Origin: Daphnia carinata | Taxonomy: Eukaryota; Arthropoda; Branchiopoda; Diplostraca; Daphniidae | Direction of reading: 5' to 3' | DNA length: 64,000 nt | Assembly (NCBI RefSeq): GCF_022539665.2 | Contig: NC_081337.1 | Span: 1,294,239 to 1,358,238 of the forward strand | Shown here: positions 1 through 10,135 of the stretch, piece by piece | How the letters are laid out: each line of letters starts with the position of its first letter | How positions within the stretch are numbered: the stretch's first letter is position 1 | The notes under the pieces: model-generated | The model's database searches: none | Seen by the model: the letters and a program-made list of their open reading frames with translations, nothing else | What the model was told of the DNA's origin: nothing | Translations under genes and position numbers: made by a program

Positions 1-340
1 GCGACGGGGCCGAATCAAACAAGGCTTGCCGACCCAAAGGAGCTGATGAAGGCGATGTCTAATTTGAGAGAAGACGTCAGAGATAGACTGGCCCTGGTGC
101 AGCAGCGCCAGAAGTCTCAGTACGACACCAGAGTCAGTGAGGCACCGGTATAGGAACCCGGTGTTAATCTTCTGACCGCAGAGGAAGAAAGGTCTCGTTG
201 AAAAGTTACTGCACCAGTACGTAGGCCCTTTCAAGGTGATCAGGCAGATCACTGAATTAAACTACGAACTTCGAAAGCCTACTGGGAAGAGAACCATTGT
301 GGACCATGTTTCTCAAATGAAGAGGTTTGTTATAGAGTAG
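1..340 (+). pseudogene. Gypsy integrase C-terminal end (element 1)
   Basis: This is the tail of the pol gene of an LTR retrotransposon that begins outside the window. Frame 1 reads an integrase-type helix ending in QRQKSQYDTRVSEAPV and then meets an in-frame TAG at 151-153. A second frame from about 183 reads RKKGLVEKLL, a GPFKV motif and VDHVSQMKRF, and ends with TAG at 338-340. The GPF(K)V plus VHVSxMK pattern is the C-terminal DNA-binding region of Gypsy integrases. The premature stop and the frame change near 165-180 mean that this copy cannot make intact Pol. The envelope-like frame follows 19 bp downstream, as in errantivirus-type Gypsy elements. Confidence 0.75.
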
Positions 341-358
341 GATGACGAATGCGATAGC

Positions 359-2187
359 TTGGTGGAAGCTGAGACCGTGACGCGTGCCGATACCAGCGAG
401 GGACCACCAGAAGGCGACACCACGGCAGTGGTCGAGGAACCGGAGGCAACGATGGAACCGGATGCGGCGGTGCGTACTGTCACGGGTCCCGAGAGATCGC
501 TGGAAAGTGAAACCGCGGCAGTGGTTGGACAACCCGATACGAAAGGCGCAAGGAGAAAGGCGAGACGCCGACCACTAGAATTGATAGAGGAGGAAGATTT
601 TGGCGAAGGCCTACAAGTGGAAGAGGAGCCAAGGCCTGGGGATCAAGAGGAGGTGGAACCGCCACCGGGTCGTCCGATCCGACAAAGACGGGCACCAGGA
701 TGGATGAAGAACATGCTGCTTTTATCAGTGATCTGCACCATTGGGCAGATGATCAAAGCGCATGAAATGAAAGGGAAGTTCGCGGTGACAGAAGGAGCTG
801 CTATTCATCCGGAGGGAACCCTAGCGTTAGGCGATTCCGAATGAATCGTCATTTACGACGTACCGACGAAACGCGCAGAGCAGGTGATTAAGCGCGTAAC
901 CAACTGGGTGGATGAGATGTTACGAGCTTTCGATAAAGTGGCGATGGGGAATTTTCCAATGGAAGTAAAGCCATTTTTAGAAGGACCTGCGTTCGACTTA
1001 GTCGAGATCAAGACAAGAGCAGAGCGGCGACGACAGGAGTTCAGAGAGCTGGAGAGAGCCCTGAAGGGTTATGGTACTCGGCAGAAGCGCGGGATGTTCG
1101 ATGCTGGAGGCAAAGTACTTAGCTGGTTATTTGGGACCGCTACCACCCAGGAGCTAGAATCGGTGCATTCAAGGCTCGAATCTTACGACAAGAAGGGCCT
1201 GGAAGTAGTACATCTTCTTCAGGAGCAAGCAACACTCCTGAATGTCATGCTAGGACACCTGGCGGAACATGAAGTGGAAATCGACAGCTTAATGGCGCCG
1301 TTGGGACAGATGCGCCGCGAACGAGCTCAGCTAAGAAAGGTCTTCAACGAGAGCTGGACACACCTGGCGAGAGAATTGCTTTATCTCCAAAAAGTGGCGA
1401 GATCAATCGAGAAAGCTAATCGCGTATTGGACTGGACGGCGGAGGTCCTGCACGGATGGCAGACTGGGCTGGCGGAAGCAGCAAAAGGGAAGCTCTCACC
1501 TCTGATGTGCCCCCCGAATGTACTGACTCAAGCGTTAGAGTCCGTTCGACAGGCGTTACCACAAGGATGGGGACTGACACCGGCGCTTCAAGGGGGTAAT
1601 GGCTGGAGGGCCTACCAAGAAGCTAGGGTTGACGCGGCACTGGCAAACGGCAACATTCGGTTGTTCATTCATCTACCGGTATTTGAATTTAATTACGCTT
1701 TACAGATTTACAGCGTGTTTCCCACTCCTACGCTGGATTGGCTCCGTATCTGAGGGTGTCGCCGGATCGTCAACTGTTTGTGGAGTTCAACGCTGATGAA
1801 GCGCAAAAATGCGCGCCGTTCATGGGCAGTGTGTGCCCTTTCTTAAAGCCCATTGACCGAAAAGGAAGAATGAAGAGCTGTACGACGGCCGTGTTTCTAC
1901 AGGAGCAGGGAGCAATCCAAAAGAATTGTCGTTTGGACAGTAAAAGGTGGGCCGCCATAGATCTGTTTTATGTCGGAGGACGAAAGTGTAGCCCCACTTT
2001 CGCGGGGAAGGACAATGTGACTATAGTGCTCCAGTGCCCTGGTAAAAGGATCGGCGGAATAGGTTTGCCACAAGTTTTGCCAGCAGCAGGGGTGATAAAA
2101 ATCCCAAGACTTTGGATTTGGTTGCGTTTTCAAACATCGGAGGTTGAGGAACCACGTCGATGTCCTGTTATTGGCTCGTGTCGCTGA
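359..2187 (+). pseudogene. env: Baculovirus-F-type envelope protein of Gypsy element 1, degenerate
   Basis: Three stretches form one envelope-like protein. The first two share a frame and are separated by a single TGA at 842-844, where the context suggests a lost Trp codon. The third (from 1738) is in another frame, so an indel lies near 1740. A hydrophobic signal-like segment (MLLLSVICTIGQMI) sits at about residues 115-130. A basic cleavage-like site, RQKRG, is followed by a fusion-peptide-like segment, GMFDAGGKVLSWLFGTAT, and then a long heptad-rich helix. This order (furin site, fusion peptide with FGT, coiled coil) is that of the F proteins captured by insect errantiviruses from baculovirus-type viruses. 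The Cys-rich C-terminal part decays near 2190 and I could not see a clean membrane anchor. The open frame may have no ATG of its own before 450. Confidence 0.7.
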
Positions 2188-2392
2188 AGTGCGACAGCCC
2201 AATAACGGGAACAAGTCCGATTCCAGCACGGTGGCGGGAACCTCGTCACCGAACATGAACTAGCCTTAGTAAATGTAGGCAGTTTGGCCAGCTGAATGTT
2301 AGCCAAACCAGTAAAAGTAAAATGTGTAGTTTTGTACCCTTTCCTTTTTGGGGGGGGGTTGTCAACATTTCAGACGCCCCATGCTTGTAGGT

Positions 2393-2403
2393 AGGAGGGG
2401 GGA
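2393..2403 (+). other. Polypurine tract of Gypsy element 1
   Basis: A purine-only run, AGGAGGGGGGA, lies directly before the TGTAGCG that opens the LTR. This is the expected position for the plus-strand primer of reverse transcription. Confidence 0.7.
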
Positions 2404-2693
2404 TGTAGCGCCAATGGACTTTGTCGCCGATCGCATGATGATAGGCGATCCGCAAGTCAGGCGTTGGCTAGCATTGTCGCTCTGGCCGGATGTCGGGAGC
2501 TTTAAAAGCCCGACTCTGATAAGCCAGAGGAGTTAGTTAGTTGATAGTTGAACAGTAGTCAAGTAGTCATTCAGTGAGTAGCCAAGTTGTTGTGTCGTAA
2601 TCGTCGGATAGTCGATTGTGTTGTCACCTGTTGTGGGGTGCTGTGTCTTGTGAAGTGAGTCCAATAAACGAACCTTAACCCAAAGTTGTTACA
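2404..2693 (+). repeat. 3' LTR of Gypsy element 1
   Basis: The 290-bp segment begins TGTAGCG and ends GTTACA, and it abuts a polypurine tract. A TATA-like CTTTAAAAG lies near 2500 and an AATAAA signal lies at 2663-2668. The 5' LTR is outside the window, so the ends rest on the TG...CA rule and the tract position, not on a second copy. Confidence 0.65.
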
Positions 2694-3009
2694 GTATTGA
2701 ATTATTTCCAAATGGAAATAATAATTTTTTCCAATAACCACTATGAGGACGGCATGAATTGCTCATTTCTTGAAATATTAGTGCAGTACCCTAATTTCCA
2801 AAGTAAAATCCGAAGAAAGTTTGTGAAACGCGAACTAGTTTAGTTGGGAATCTTGTTTTCAAAATAGTTGTTGATAATGGTATCTATGGCAACGAAGATG
2901 CCACCACCAGTCCCAAGCACAATAAATCATTGTGTGTTGTATTTGTATACCTGATAAGATGGATATCCTATGAATAATATCAGCCAACCTATCTTGACAC
3001 CAAACCTAC
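2694..3009. other. Non-coding stretch, nothing identified
   Basis: AT-rich sequence between the Gypsy LTR and the ALG6-like exon. Minus-strand frames continue past the exon's splice donor but show no recognisable product. If the ALG6 reading is right, this is intron sequence. Confidence 0.4.
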
Positions 3010-3176
3010 CAATCCTGTATGGGTAAATTAACAGTAATTTCCATCCAATGTCTTTAAGCTTCATAATCTCCAAACTTTGGAGGTTGATTTTTGCCAGAAT
3101 ACGGAAAAACTGAGACACCCAGTTTAATGATGATTGTTGTCAAAGCAATCACTTCTAATCTGTAAGACACCTCCAT
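3010..3176 (-). pseudogene. ALG6: ALG6 first coding exon with nonsense codon
   Basis: ALG6 is the ER-membrane alpha-1,3-glucosyltransferase that adds the first glucose to the dolichol-linked N-glycan precursor. The minus-strand exon starts at an ATG (3176) and reads MEVSYRLEV, a hydrophobic stretch, and then GKNQPPKFGDYEA, a stop, and RHWMEITVNLPI. The family has the same order (signal-anchor, SG..PP.FGDYEAQRHW.EIT.NLP). The stop at 3054-3056 is TAA where the family has a Gln (CAA). The exon ends in GATTG followed by a GTAGGT donor, so it is not a processed copy. No downstream exon was found before the Gypsy LTR, so this is either a truncated duplicate or an allele broken by the nonsense change. 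The identification rests on my memory of the family. Confidence 0.6.
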
Positions 3177-3265
3177 GGTGAATCCTTAACACGTTAGACT
3201 ACTACGGCGAAAATCACTAGGTATCAAATAACGCAACAAAAATAAAAGAAAACAAACAACCTTAC

Positions 3266-3416
3266 GCAATGTACGGCGTTCAACGTGGATTGTAGTTTTG
3301 TTCGCAAGTTCTCTGTAAAGGTTGCCATTGGACACACGATTGTAGACAATTTCCGCTGTGAAACTGACGCCCTCACTTGTCAAAATCTTTCCCCTTTCTT
3401 CAACAGCTCCACAGGT
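3266..3416 (-). CDS. Unidentified exon upstream of the ALG6-like exon
   Basis: A minus-strand open stretch reads TCGAVEERGKILTSEG and continues to a GTAAGG donor at the 3265/3266 boundary, with an AAAG acceptor at 3417-3420. Codon use and the splice signals suggest coding sequence. A second candidate exon at 3499-3565 (MNKKFEIKRHITHKTSK..., donor GGTAATT) lies just upstream on the same strand, but its phase does not join this one without a frameshift. A further minus-strand frame of 78 codons occupies 3598-3834. I recognise none of them; they may be remnants of one gene lying head to tail with the ALG6 fragment. Confidence 0.3.
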
Positions 3417-3839
3417 CTTTGGTTAAGAAATTAGTACCATCTATCAGTTAGAAATGAAACTAAATGATTCACAGGTTGACGACAAATCATCGAATTACCT
3501 GGTTCTATTATAACTTTTGAGGTTTTATGCGTAATATGCCGTTTTATTTCAAATTTCTTGTTCATTTTTGTCAAATTGTGATATCAAGTAATTTTAGTCA
3601 CATTTTTCCCTTTAAAGTTTCGTTCAACACATTTGAAAATTCATTTTCAGAATTTATTTGAAAAAAAGATTTTTCACGGAAACCATTCACGGCTTTTTTG
3701 GTTTTGACCATGGTGACGCCGTTTGCGGAACAATACACGATCTGCCCAAGCCGAGCGACATTTCTCGCTCTTGTCACAATCGTCGGAGATAACAACAAAG
3801 CCGGCATTCTGTGAATCCAAAAAAACACCCTCAACTAAC

Positions 3840-4316
3840 AACAAGACAGCATTTTCTGGATACTCCTCACTATTGTTTTGTAATTTAACGGTTTCGGGGC
3901 GAGGGAAGAAGAATTCATCTTATCTGTAATGCTAACAAAATGAATTTCAACTTAAAAATGAAAGAATTTTCAATTGATATCTTTCACCTGCCTTTCCCAT
4001 GTCACCTTATGGAAATTCTAATCTGTGGAAATGGAAACCTGCAACGAAGCTAAAATGAAAATGGAGATCGCAACAAAGTAAGAAATAATGAAAAAGTTTA
4101 GTTCAGCGTGCTAGCCAAGCGCCACCTAGTGACGAACGAGGAGAAGCTTCCCGTTCTTCCGGCGAATGTTTATCTAATTCTAATTGTAGGTATGGGAATG
4201 GCGGAAAACAGTGACGCAAGGTTCGCGACAGTTTGAATAACGATGGATTGTGACCACACTGGCTGGTTACATGGAAAGGAAACGCTATCAACTCTAAAGT
4301 GAAATTAGGTGTCGAC
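3840..4316. other. Upstream region of the small two-exon gene
   Basis: About 480 bp without a convincing reading frame on either strand. It lies between the minus-strand remnants at 3266-3834 and the plus-strand gene at 4317, and could hold the promoter of the latter. I saw no distinctive motif. Confidence 0.3.
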
Positions 4317-4660
4317 ATGAATTATAAACGGTGGATTAATACGGATATGACGACCAATCCAACTCTTTTGGGTAAGTTGAACTTCGCAAAATTTTTTATT
4401 ATATTTGAATAAATCACGCACATCAAAGTCACAAATAAAAGTTATGTGTTAGACAAGTTACCTGTTGGAAAGTTATGAAATATTATAGCATGTAAAATAA
4501 GTTTTATGGGAAATAAGTGGACCTGTTGGCCCAAATTGATCAAAAACAACGTAGTGAAGAAGAACTATTTAGGCTAGAAGAGCAAAAACGCAAACACCAG
4601 GAAACCATGGAAGCAGCCCACAACCAAAAACATTGGAATATTGCAATGGATAAACTTTAA
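4317..4660 (+). CDS. Small two-exon gene encoding a charged coiled-coil protein
   Basis: Exon 1 (4317-4371) starts MNYKRWINTDMTTNPTLL and ends in G followed by a GTAAGT donor. Exon 2 (4518-4660) follows an AG acceptor and joins in phase. The intron is 146 bp. The joined frame is about 65 codons and ends at TAA 4658-4660. Exon 2 is almost entirely a charged amphipathic helix (QRSEEELFRLEEQKRKHQE) rich in Glu, Lys and Gln. The exact phase match across a consensus intron is the main evidence. I do not recognise the family; small mitochondrial or adaptor helical proteins look like this. There are no stops or frameshifts, so it is one of the few possibly functional genes in the window. Confidence 0.5.
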
Positions 4661-4933
4661 CTCTAATATTACAAATACTAATACTTACAAATACTATTCT
4701 TTTCTAAATTCGAAGCATTTTTCATGTTTTTTCTCTTCTATCGATAATACTCTTGGTGTAAAATGATATCTCAAAAAATTTATGTCTTATCGGAACTCGT
4801 TGTGCTCCATGGATAGGCAAAGTACCAACGGAAGCATTAGGAGTACGCTCCGTTTCTCGATGCTTTCTAATATGATTTTACAGTAAGTGCTACATCCTTC
4901 AAGGAAGATTTTTTTTTTCAATTAAACGGTAGG
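4661..4933. other. Intergenic AT-rich stretch
   Basis: No coding signal seen. It precedes the 8-bp duplication of the MITE at 4934. Confidence 0.4.
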
Positions 4934-5511
4934 CAGTGATCGGCCGAATCAATTTGAAATCGGATTGGAATCAAACCCGAATAGAATAACGCGTTCATTT
5001 TTTTGAAGAATAAAAAATCGGAATAGATCAAGATTTTTGGTTCAGAATAAGAATCAAGAATAAGAATCGATGAATTTGAACCAGAATCAAAAATCAGAAG
5101 CAAAAATCACAATCCAGAGTTCTTGATTACCAAGGTATAAACTGTTTAAGTTAATTAGCTGTGTAAAATTGCATTTAGCATGAGTAGTTATGTGACAGAA
5201 ATTGAAATGAAAGCTAAATTTTCTTAACTAGCATTAGCTTTTAGTAATGGGTAAAATTTGAAATAAGTTAATGTGCAAAATTAAAAGATGATGGCTTGGA
5301 TGATTATTATTCAACGTTTAAATGGTCGCAAAAATGACTAATAAAAATAATTTATTTGAATCAATTTTGTTCAAAAATCATAAAATCAGAATAAAAAATG
5401 AAAGCAAATTTTGAAGAAAATAAAAAATCGTGAAAATCAAGCAAAATTGATTGGAATCGCTGATTCGAATCAAAATTTGATTGGAATCAAAGTTGATTCG
5501 GGCGATCACTG
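4934..5511. mobile_element. hAT-type MITE with perfect 8-bp target duplication
   Basis: A 578-bp non-coding element. The left end reads CAGTGATCGGCCGAATCAA and the right end, on the other strand, CAGTGATCGCCCGAATCAA. It is flanked on both sides by the identical 8-bp sequence ACGGTAGG (4926-4933 and 5512-5519). An 8-bp duplication and ends starting CAG are hallmarks of hAT transposons. The interior is full of GAATC/GATTC motifs in both orientations and holds no transposase, so it must have been moved by a related autonomous element. Confidence 0.85.
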
Positions 5512-5610
5512 ACGGTAGGTGATGTTGTTCGGCAGAATTAAATTTTGAATCCTGGTTAGAAACCGACTCCGCCACCTAAAATTATTTAAAGGGGTAATTA
5601 TTCGTTATAG

Positions 5611-5819
5611 CGACCAGTACTCCGACTGTGATGGTAGAAGCAACGTCTACTGTTCTCGAAACAATTTCGACGACTGTCGAATCAACTTCGTCGGTGATTG
5701 AAACGACAACCACCGCAACAACCAGCGCAGTTGTCGAACCATCAGCCACAGCTTCTTTGACAGGGACGACCACCACACCATTGATTATTGTCACTACAAT
5801 CACATCGACCATCCTATAA
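5611..5819 (+). CDS. Ser/Thr-rich (mucin-like) terminal exon
   Basis: After a TTATAG acceptor (5605-5610) the frame reads about 69 codons to TAA 5817-5819. It is made almost only of Thr, Ser, Val, Ala, Ile and Glu (for example VLETISTTVESTSSVIETTT). Such composition suggests an O-glycosylated extracellular stalk. It ends in a hydrophobic run, PLIIVTTITSTIL, too short and Thr-rich to call a membrane anchor. No upstream exon is visible because the MITE ends about 100 bp before. The mirror frame on the minus strand (Val-rich) is a shadow. The product is unknown. Confidence 0.35.
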
Positions 5820-6148
5820 AAAAACTTTAATTGCAGTATGATGTATTGCTCATTGCTCAACTGTCAAGTTCCTAATTTTGAGTAGTCTCTAATGCGCCCA
5901 GTATACGTTTCGTTCGAAACTGTCCTTTGCGACCATCCAATACAATGCGTTCAAAAAAATTTATTTATTCACTATGTCAACTTTGTCTTTGAATTTCCCA
6001 ACGCGTTAACAACTTTACGCACACCAATAAGAATATATTAATCCTCTCTGACGAAAACAAGTTAAAATATAAAAGGCTATTTTAACTGATGCGGGCGGGA
6101 ACTACGCTCTACGCCATGCCAGTGCACTTTTTTGGCCGAGCTGACGAA

Positions 6149-6303
6149 CAAAAGTCGGGACGTTGCAATCGAACGGATTCGAATGCAATGAGCACTAAGT
6201 ACGGTCACAGTATTGGAGGAATGCCCGTGTGCTTGGTTCGTGATTTGGAGTCACAAGTGATAGGACTATCACTTGAACCACTGCACCAACCCGACTTTTT
6301 GTT
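6149..6303. repeat. Dispersed SINE-like repeat, copy 1
   Basis: The stretch is bounded by an inverted pair, ACAAAAGTCGGG at the left and CCCGACTTTTTGT at the right. Its core (GTATTGGAGGAATGCCCGTGTGCTTGGTTCGTG) recurs at 11155-11190 with few changes. Read on the minus strand, the end GGGTTGGTGCAGTGG resembles a tRNA A-box, and GTGA-CTCCAAA-TCAC folds like an anticodon arm. A tRNA-related SINE is therefore possible, but I could not find a good B-box. The repeat status is seen; the origin is inferred. Confidence 0.5.
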
Positions 6304-6474
6304 TTTACTTACATCTATGTAATTACACCTAACTTACATCTAACTTACATCTACCAACATATGTTGTTTCATCAAGTCCCTTATACTGTTTAGCCATCGC
6401 TGACAAAAGGCTGCTGCTCGTTATGGCGTCTATTGAGCTTAAATGTTAAATTTTGCCAACACGGTGAACTATTT

Positions 6475-8014
6475 CAGGGTTGGATTACCGCGTTAAAAAA
6501 AATACCACGATAGTACCGCGGTAATGCGGTATTACCGCTACCGCTACCGCGATATTTTTTCCCAATGGTTACCGCTACCGTTACCGCTAGTAGAAAATAC
6601 CAAAAATCGGTAACGGTACTTTTACGCCATCTAGCGATATGACTATTAATTTTTTCCTGTTTTTAGCAGACTGCATTTCAAGTAAATATTTCAAAACGTT
6701 TTTTATTCCTATTTCCCTAGTTGTTCACAGGGTTTGAGGGACCTCGATCAATCAAATACGTCTAAATTTTGGACAAATGCTACTATGGTACCCTTCACAA
6801 GTTGCATTCTCACTTTTGCAGGTATATCTAGGCTAGTACAAGGAATGTTTTATGGCTGCTATTGCAGCAGTATTTAAAATTTTTAAGAATTGCAGCTTAA
6901 TATTACATACTTATATGGCATCCATAGAATATTGTTTAAAATGTTGCTATTATTTGTGTGTACTTCAAGTTTTTAAAAAGAGATAGAGGTTATGATAGTC
7001 TAGTTTATTTGAGCCTTATGTTTAATGAATTTTTTTCTATTCAAAATTGGTTATTTTGAATTTCCTACTAATGATAATTACATATCCGAAGTTGATTCAA
7101 GTATGGATATTGTCTCTGAACCATCTCTTGACATATCCACCAACATTGGTGAGGCTAGTTCTACACGTTCAAAAACAAAAGGGAAAAAAGGTGAGAAAAT
7201 GAAACATGAAACAAACTTTAAACCAACCAAATTAATTCAAATCATAAATCCAAGTTCAATTTTAGATGGCGAAAAACGTATCATTCTCTATCCTGAAACG
7301 CTTATCAAATAAGTTGGACCAGGCAAGAGAAGGGGAACTTCGTATGACGAATGCCTTATTGGACAGTGCAAAGTAAAGCCAAAGGCACTATCAGCAGCAG
7401 ACAATTTAAGAGGCAACATCACAAAACACCTTTCAATTAAACAAAGAAAAGTTTGAAAAATTCAATTTTCTATGCAAAGAAACTGACATTACAAAGTGGA
7501 ACGAATTTCAAAGTGAAACGAAGTAGTTCTTTCCTGAAAACACAAGGAACTGCAGCAACATTAAAAGAAACTCAAACAAAACTATCGTAAAGTGGCAACC
7601 TACGAATTTTAGGTCTTGATTACATTACGAGACTGAAACTTAGATTTTTTTTGTGCATGCTATGCACTCGTTTTGGAGTCAAAACAAAACGATACTGTGA
7701 GAAGTGCGATAAGTGTTTCCTTCGAAAGAAAAAGATAAGGCTCAAAGGAAACCTGAATGAAGCAAAATGGCTCTGCAATATGGCTGACTGGTTTTAAGGG
7801 CCAACAGTTCGTTATAGTAAAATCACATCAATACAGAAGTGATTTTTCATGAAGTTTGATCGTATTATGCAAAAAAAAAATTTACCGCTACCGTTACCGT
7901 GCGTTACTTGGAAAAAAATTACCGCGGTAGTCCGCTACCGCGATACTTTCTGCGAAAATTGAAGTACCGCTACCGCGGCAGCGGTACTTTTTAAAAGTAC
8001 CGCTTCTAACCCTG
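6475..8014. mobile_element. hAT-like element with TACCGC-rich subterminal repeats
   Basis: A 1540-bp element. The left end CAGGGTTGGATTACCGCG is matched by a right end that reads CAGGGTTAGAAGCGG on the other strand. Both ends carry dense short repeats of TACCGC and its complement over about 150 bp. The 6-bp sequence CTATTT flanks both sides (6469-6474 and 8015-8020). CAG ends and an internal BED-finger-like stretch suggest the hAT superfamily, but 8 bp would be the usual duplication, so the assignment is tentative. The interior coding sequence is broken and truncated. Confidence 0.6.
7025..7460 (+). pseudogene. Remnant of a hAT-type transposase N-terminus with BED-like finger
   Basis: A frame from 7025 to 7312 is acidic and Ser-rich and then basic (SKTKGKKGEKMKHE). 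After the stop at 7310-7312 the same frame continues through a C-x5-C stretch and ALSAADNLRGNITKHL with following His and Lys. The C...C...HL..K pattern resembles a BED zinc finger, the DNA-binding module at the start of hAT transposases. Nothing of the catalytic RNase-H fold or dimerisation domain survives, so it is inactive. A separate Cys-rich frame at 7654-7797 (CMLC, then YCEKCDKCF) resembles the terminal Cys cluster of piggyBac-type transposases, but the match is short. Confidence 0.4.
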
Positions 8015-9306
8015 CTATTTCACGATTATAAAAAATGAATTCGCGATTTGCTGTGTTATTATTATACAAAATCTCATTTATATTAGAAAAATTTTAGCAC
8101 GCAAAAAATGCTACAATAGAAATTGAAACGGGTGCAATCACGGAGCGTGAATGAAACAGGTATACCAGTCCCGTCATAGGACCTAGAAGCTACCCTTTGT
8201 CTGCCACTAGATGGCACTCGAGTAGTATGTTTCTATGAAATTTTTTTTATTGATTGGCCCTATTTTTTTTTAACTTAATGACCTTAAAATTGTTTTTCGT
8301 TATTCTGCAAAATATATTTTAATTGAAACACACTTCTAAGTAATATGAGGAATAGCAGTTTTGTTATGCGAGAGATTTTTCACAATTAGTAATAATGCTT
8401 TCTTTGTTTTTCATTTTTCCATCGCCATACAATCCGATGCCGGCTTACATAATGAAAATGCTTCTTGGTGACGTACTATTGTATTTTTTCTATATAAATA
8501 TATATACTGTATATTTTTTTTTATTTCATAGTTGGAATATGATTTTCGTTGGAAATGCCAATTGGGTAGCCTAACAGAAGGAAATTTTTATGGAATACCG
8601 TACAGAAACACTATCTGCGGAGAAAGAAAAGTGGGCCATTCAATGAAGCTACTATTGAAAAAAATCAACGTATTAAGCAGAAATTGTGTTTTATTTGAAC
8701 TCTCTGTCTTTGTGTATCATGGACTGTAACGCAAGAAGCATAGTTGATGAAAATATTCATTTTTGTTTAAAGGATTGAAGGATCGTAGGTTAGGTTAACA
8801 GGGTCGAAACCGAATGAAAAATAAAGTTTTCACCTGGAATTACTATTCCCGGTTAGAAATCCACTCATTCTCCTGAAGTTATTAAAGTAGCAATGGAGCA
8901 ATATTTTTTTCTTCTATATGCTCCAGAGAAAATGGTATAAGTTTTTTCAACAAACCGCTCTAATAAGTGCAGTACTTTGATCAAAATTGATTTTCTCCTA
9001 ACTCGTTTTGGGAAATGTATGCAGTTTATCTGGTAAAAATGATTGATATAGCCAACTCAGCTTACCGACACATCACTGCTAAGTAAAACTGTATAGATGT
9101 TTTGATAGGCAGTTTGGATGTTACCGAAATCGATTTCGCAACGCCTAATGGTTAAGCGCATCAGATCTTGGTTTGCCGTTCCAGCTCCAGCAATAGACTC
9201 ATGTAACCGGGAGGCAAAGTATTTTGCCTTGTCGCGACTTTATTTCACTGTATAAAAATTTATTCTGTTCAAACAATTCGATCTTACTTCAAATGCAATA
9301 GGAACT
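8015..9306. other. Long stretch without a recognisable gene
   Basis: AT-rich DNA. A plus-strand frame at 8532-8729 (65 codons) follows a TTTCATAG acceptor-like site but has no recognisable domain. At about 9140-9200 a sequence with TAATGGTTAAGCGCATCAG and GCCGTTCCAGCTCC vaguely resembles tRNA A and B boxes and could be a decayed SINE. Neither is strong enough to call. Confidence 0.3.
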
Positions 9307-9480
9307 TTAAATCGTACGTATGGACGTAAGCGCATTTCCCATGTCTTTCTCGTCAAATTCGGTGGTAACAACAGCAGTGAGAGAGGTTCCACATGCTTCT
9401 TCGCAGAGGACGGCTACTTCGTTCACGCGAACATAGTTGCGCAAAGAATGCACGTCTATGTAAACATTTTCGTCTTCCAT
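9307..9480 (-). CDS. Short open reading frame of 57 codons, unidentified
   Basis: Minus strand, ATG at 9480 and TAA at 9307-9309, reading MEDENVYIDVHSLRNYVRVN and so on. It has a balanced, acidic composition and few rare codons, unlike the random frames around it. There is no signal peptide or membrane segment and two Cys residues. It could be a small gene or the end exon of a longer one. I do not recognise the family. Confidence 0.3.
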   Translation of the reverse strand: MEDENVYIDVHSLRNYVRVNEVAVLCEEACGTSLTAVVTTEFDEKDMGNALTSIRTI

Positions 9481-10135
9481 CGCGGGACCTGAGCATGAAT
9501 TTCTAATTGCATATTCTCGTTAACTTTTCCGCCAAAACGCTGCATTTTAATTAAGTATATATCTCCCCGTACAAACCGACGGCATATTTTTGTACTGCTG
9601 TCATATTTAGAAGCATGCTTTCATCCCTTAGTCCCTGTCAATGATATGGAAAAAAATATTCGCTTAGATTAAAGCCGGTCAATAAGCTGTCGATAATTCG
9701 GATGTTGATTATATCATAATCTAACAGTGTAAATTGTTACAATGCAGAGGAAAAGGAACTTGTGGGAGACACGTCATAACAATGCGTCTTTTCAAGAAAG
9801 ATATTTTTTGTTTCTTGAAAATCCAACTGTTTTTATGCTTCGTTTAATGAACTGAGCCAGAAGCCAAACTGAAACAAGTAAAATAAAAAATAGGCGCCCG
9901 CCAAACAGTAGAATCACTCTGGAAAAGTGATAAAAAAGTATTTAATAAACAACTTAATCACAGTGGTTTTATATCTAAACACTGCGTCCAATATTTTTAA
10001 ATCAAACGAAAGTAACGCAATTAAACGGTAACGGGCATCATCGTCCACGTACCTGGTCAGCTCGTATCTCCTCCACCTTCCTTAAGTTAAGAGGAGATTA
10101 GATTTTTCCACTTTCCTTAAGTAGAAAAACGATGA
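9481..10135. other. Stretch without a recognisable gene
   Basis: No open frame of interest apart from a short run near 10030-10080 (GIIVHVPGQLVSPPP) just before the next coding-like segment; it may be a decayed piece of that one. Confidence 0.3.

Noticed and set aside
3598-3834. 78-codon minus-strand frame as a gene
   Set aside because: No domain and no in-phase splice partner; mentioned only as a possible relic.
5582-5860. Val-rich minus-strand frame over the Ser/Thr-rich exon
   Set aside because: Thr/Ser codons read backwards give Val/Ser; the plus strand has the acceptor site and the more plausible composition.
9140-9200. Possible tRNA gene
   Set aside because: The A and B boxes are only approximate and no cloverleaf can be completed; at most a SINE relic.
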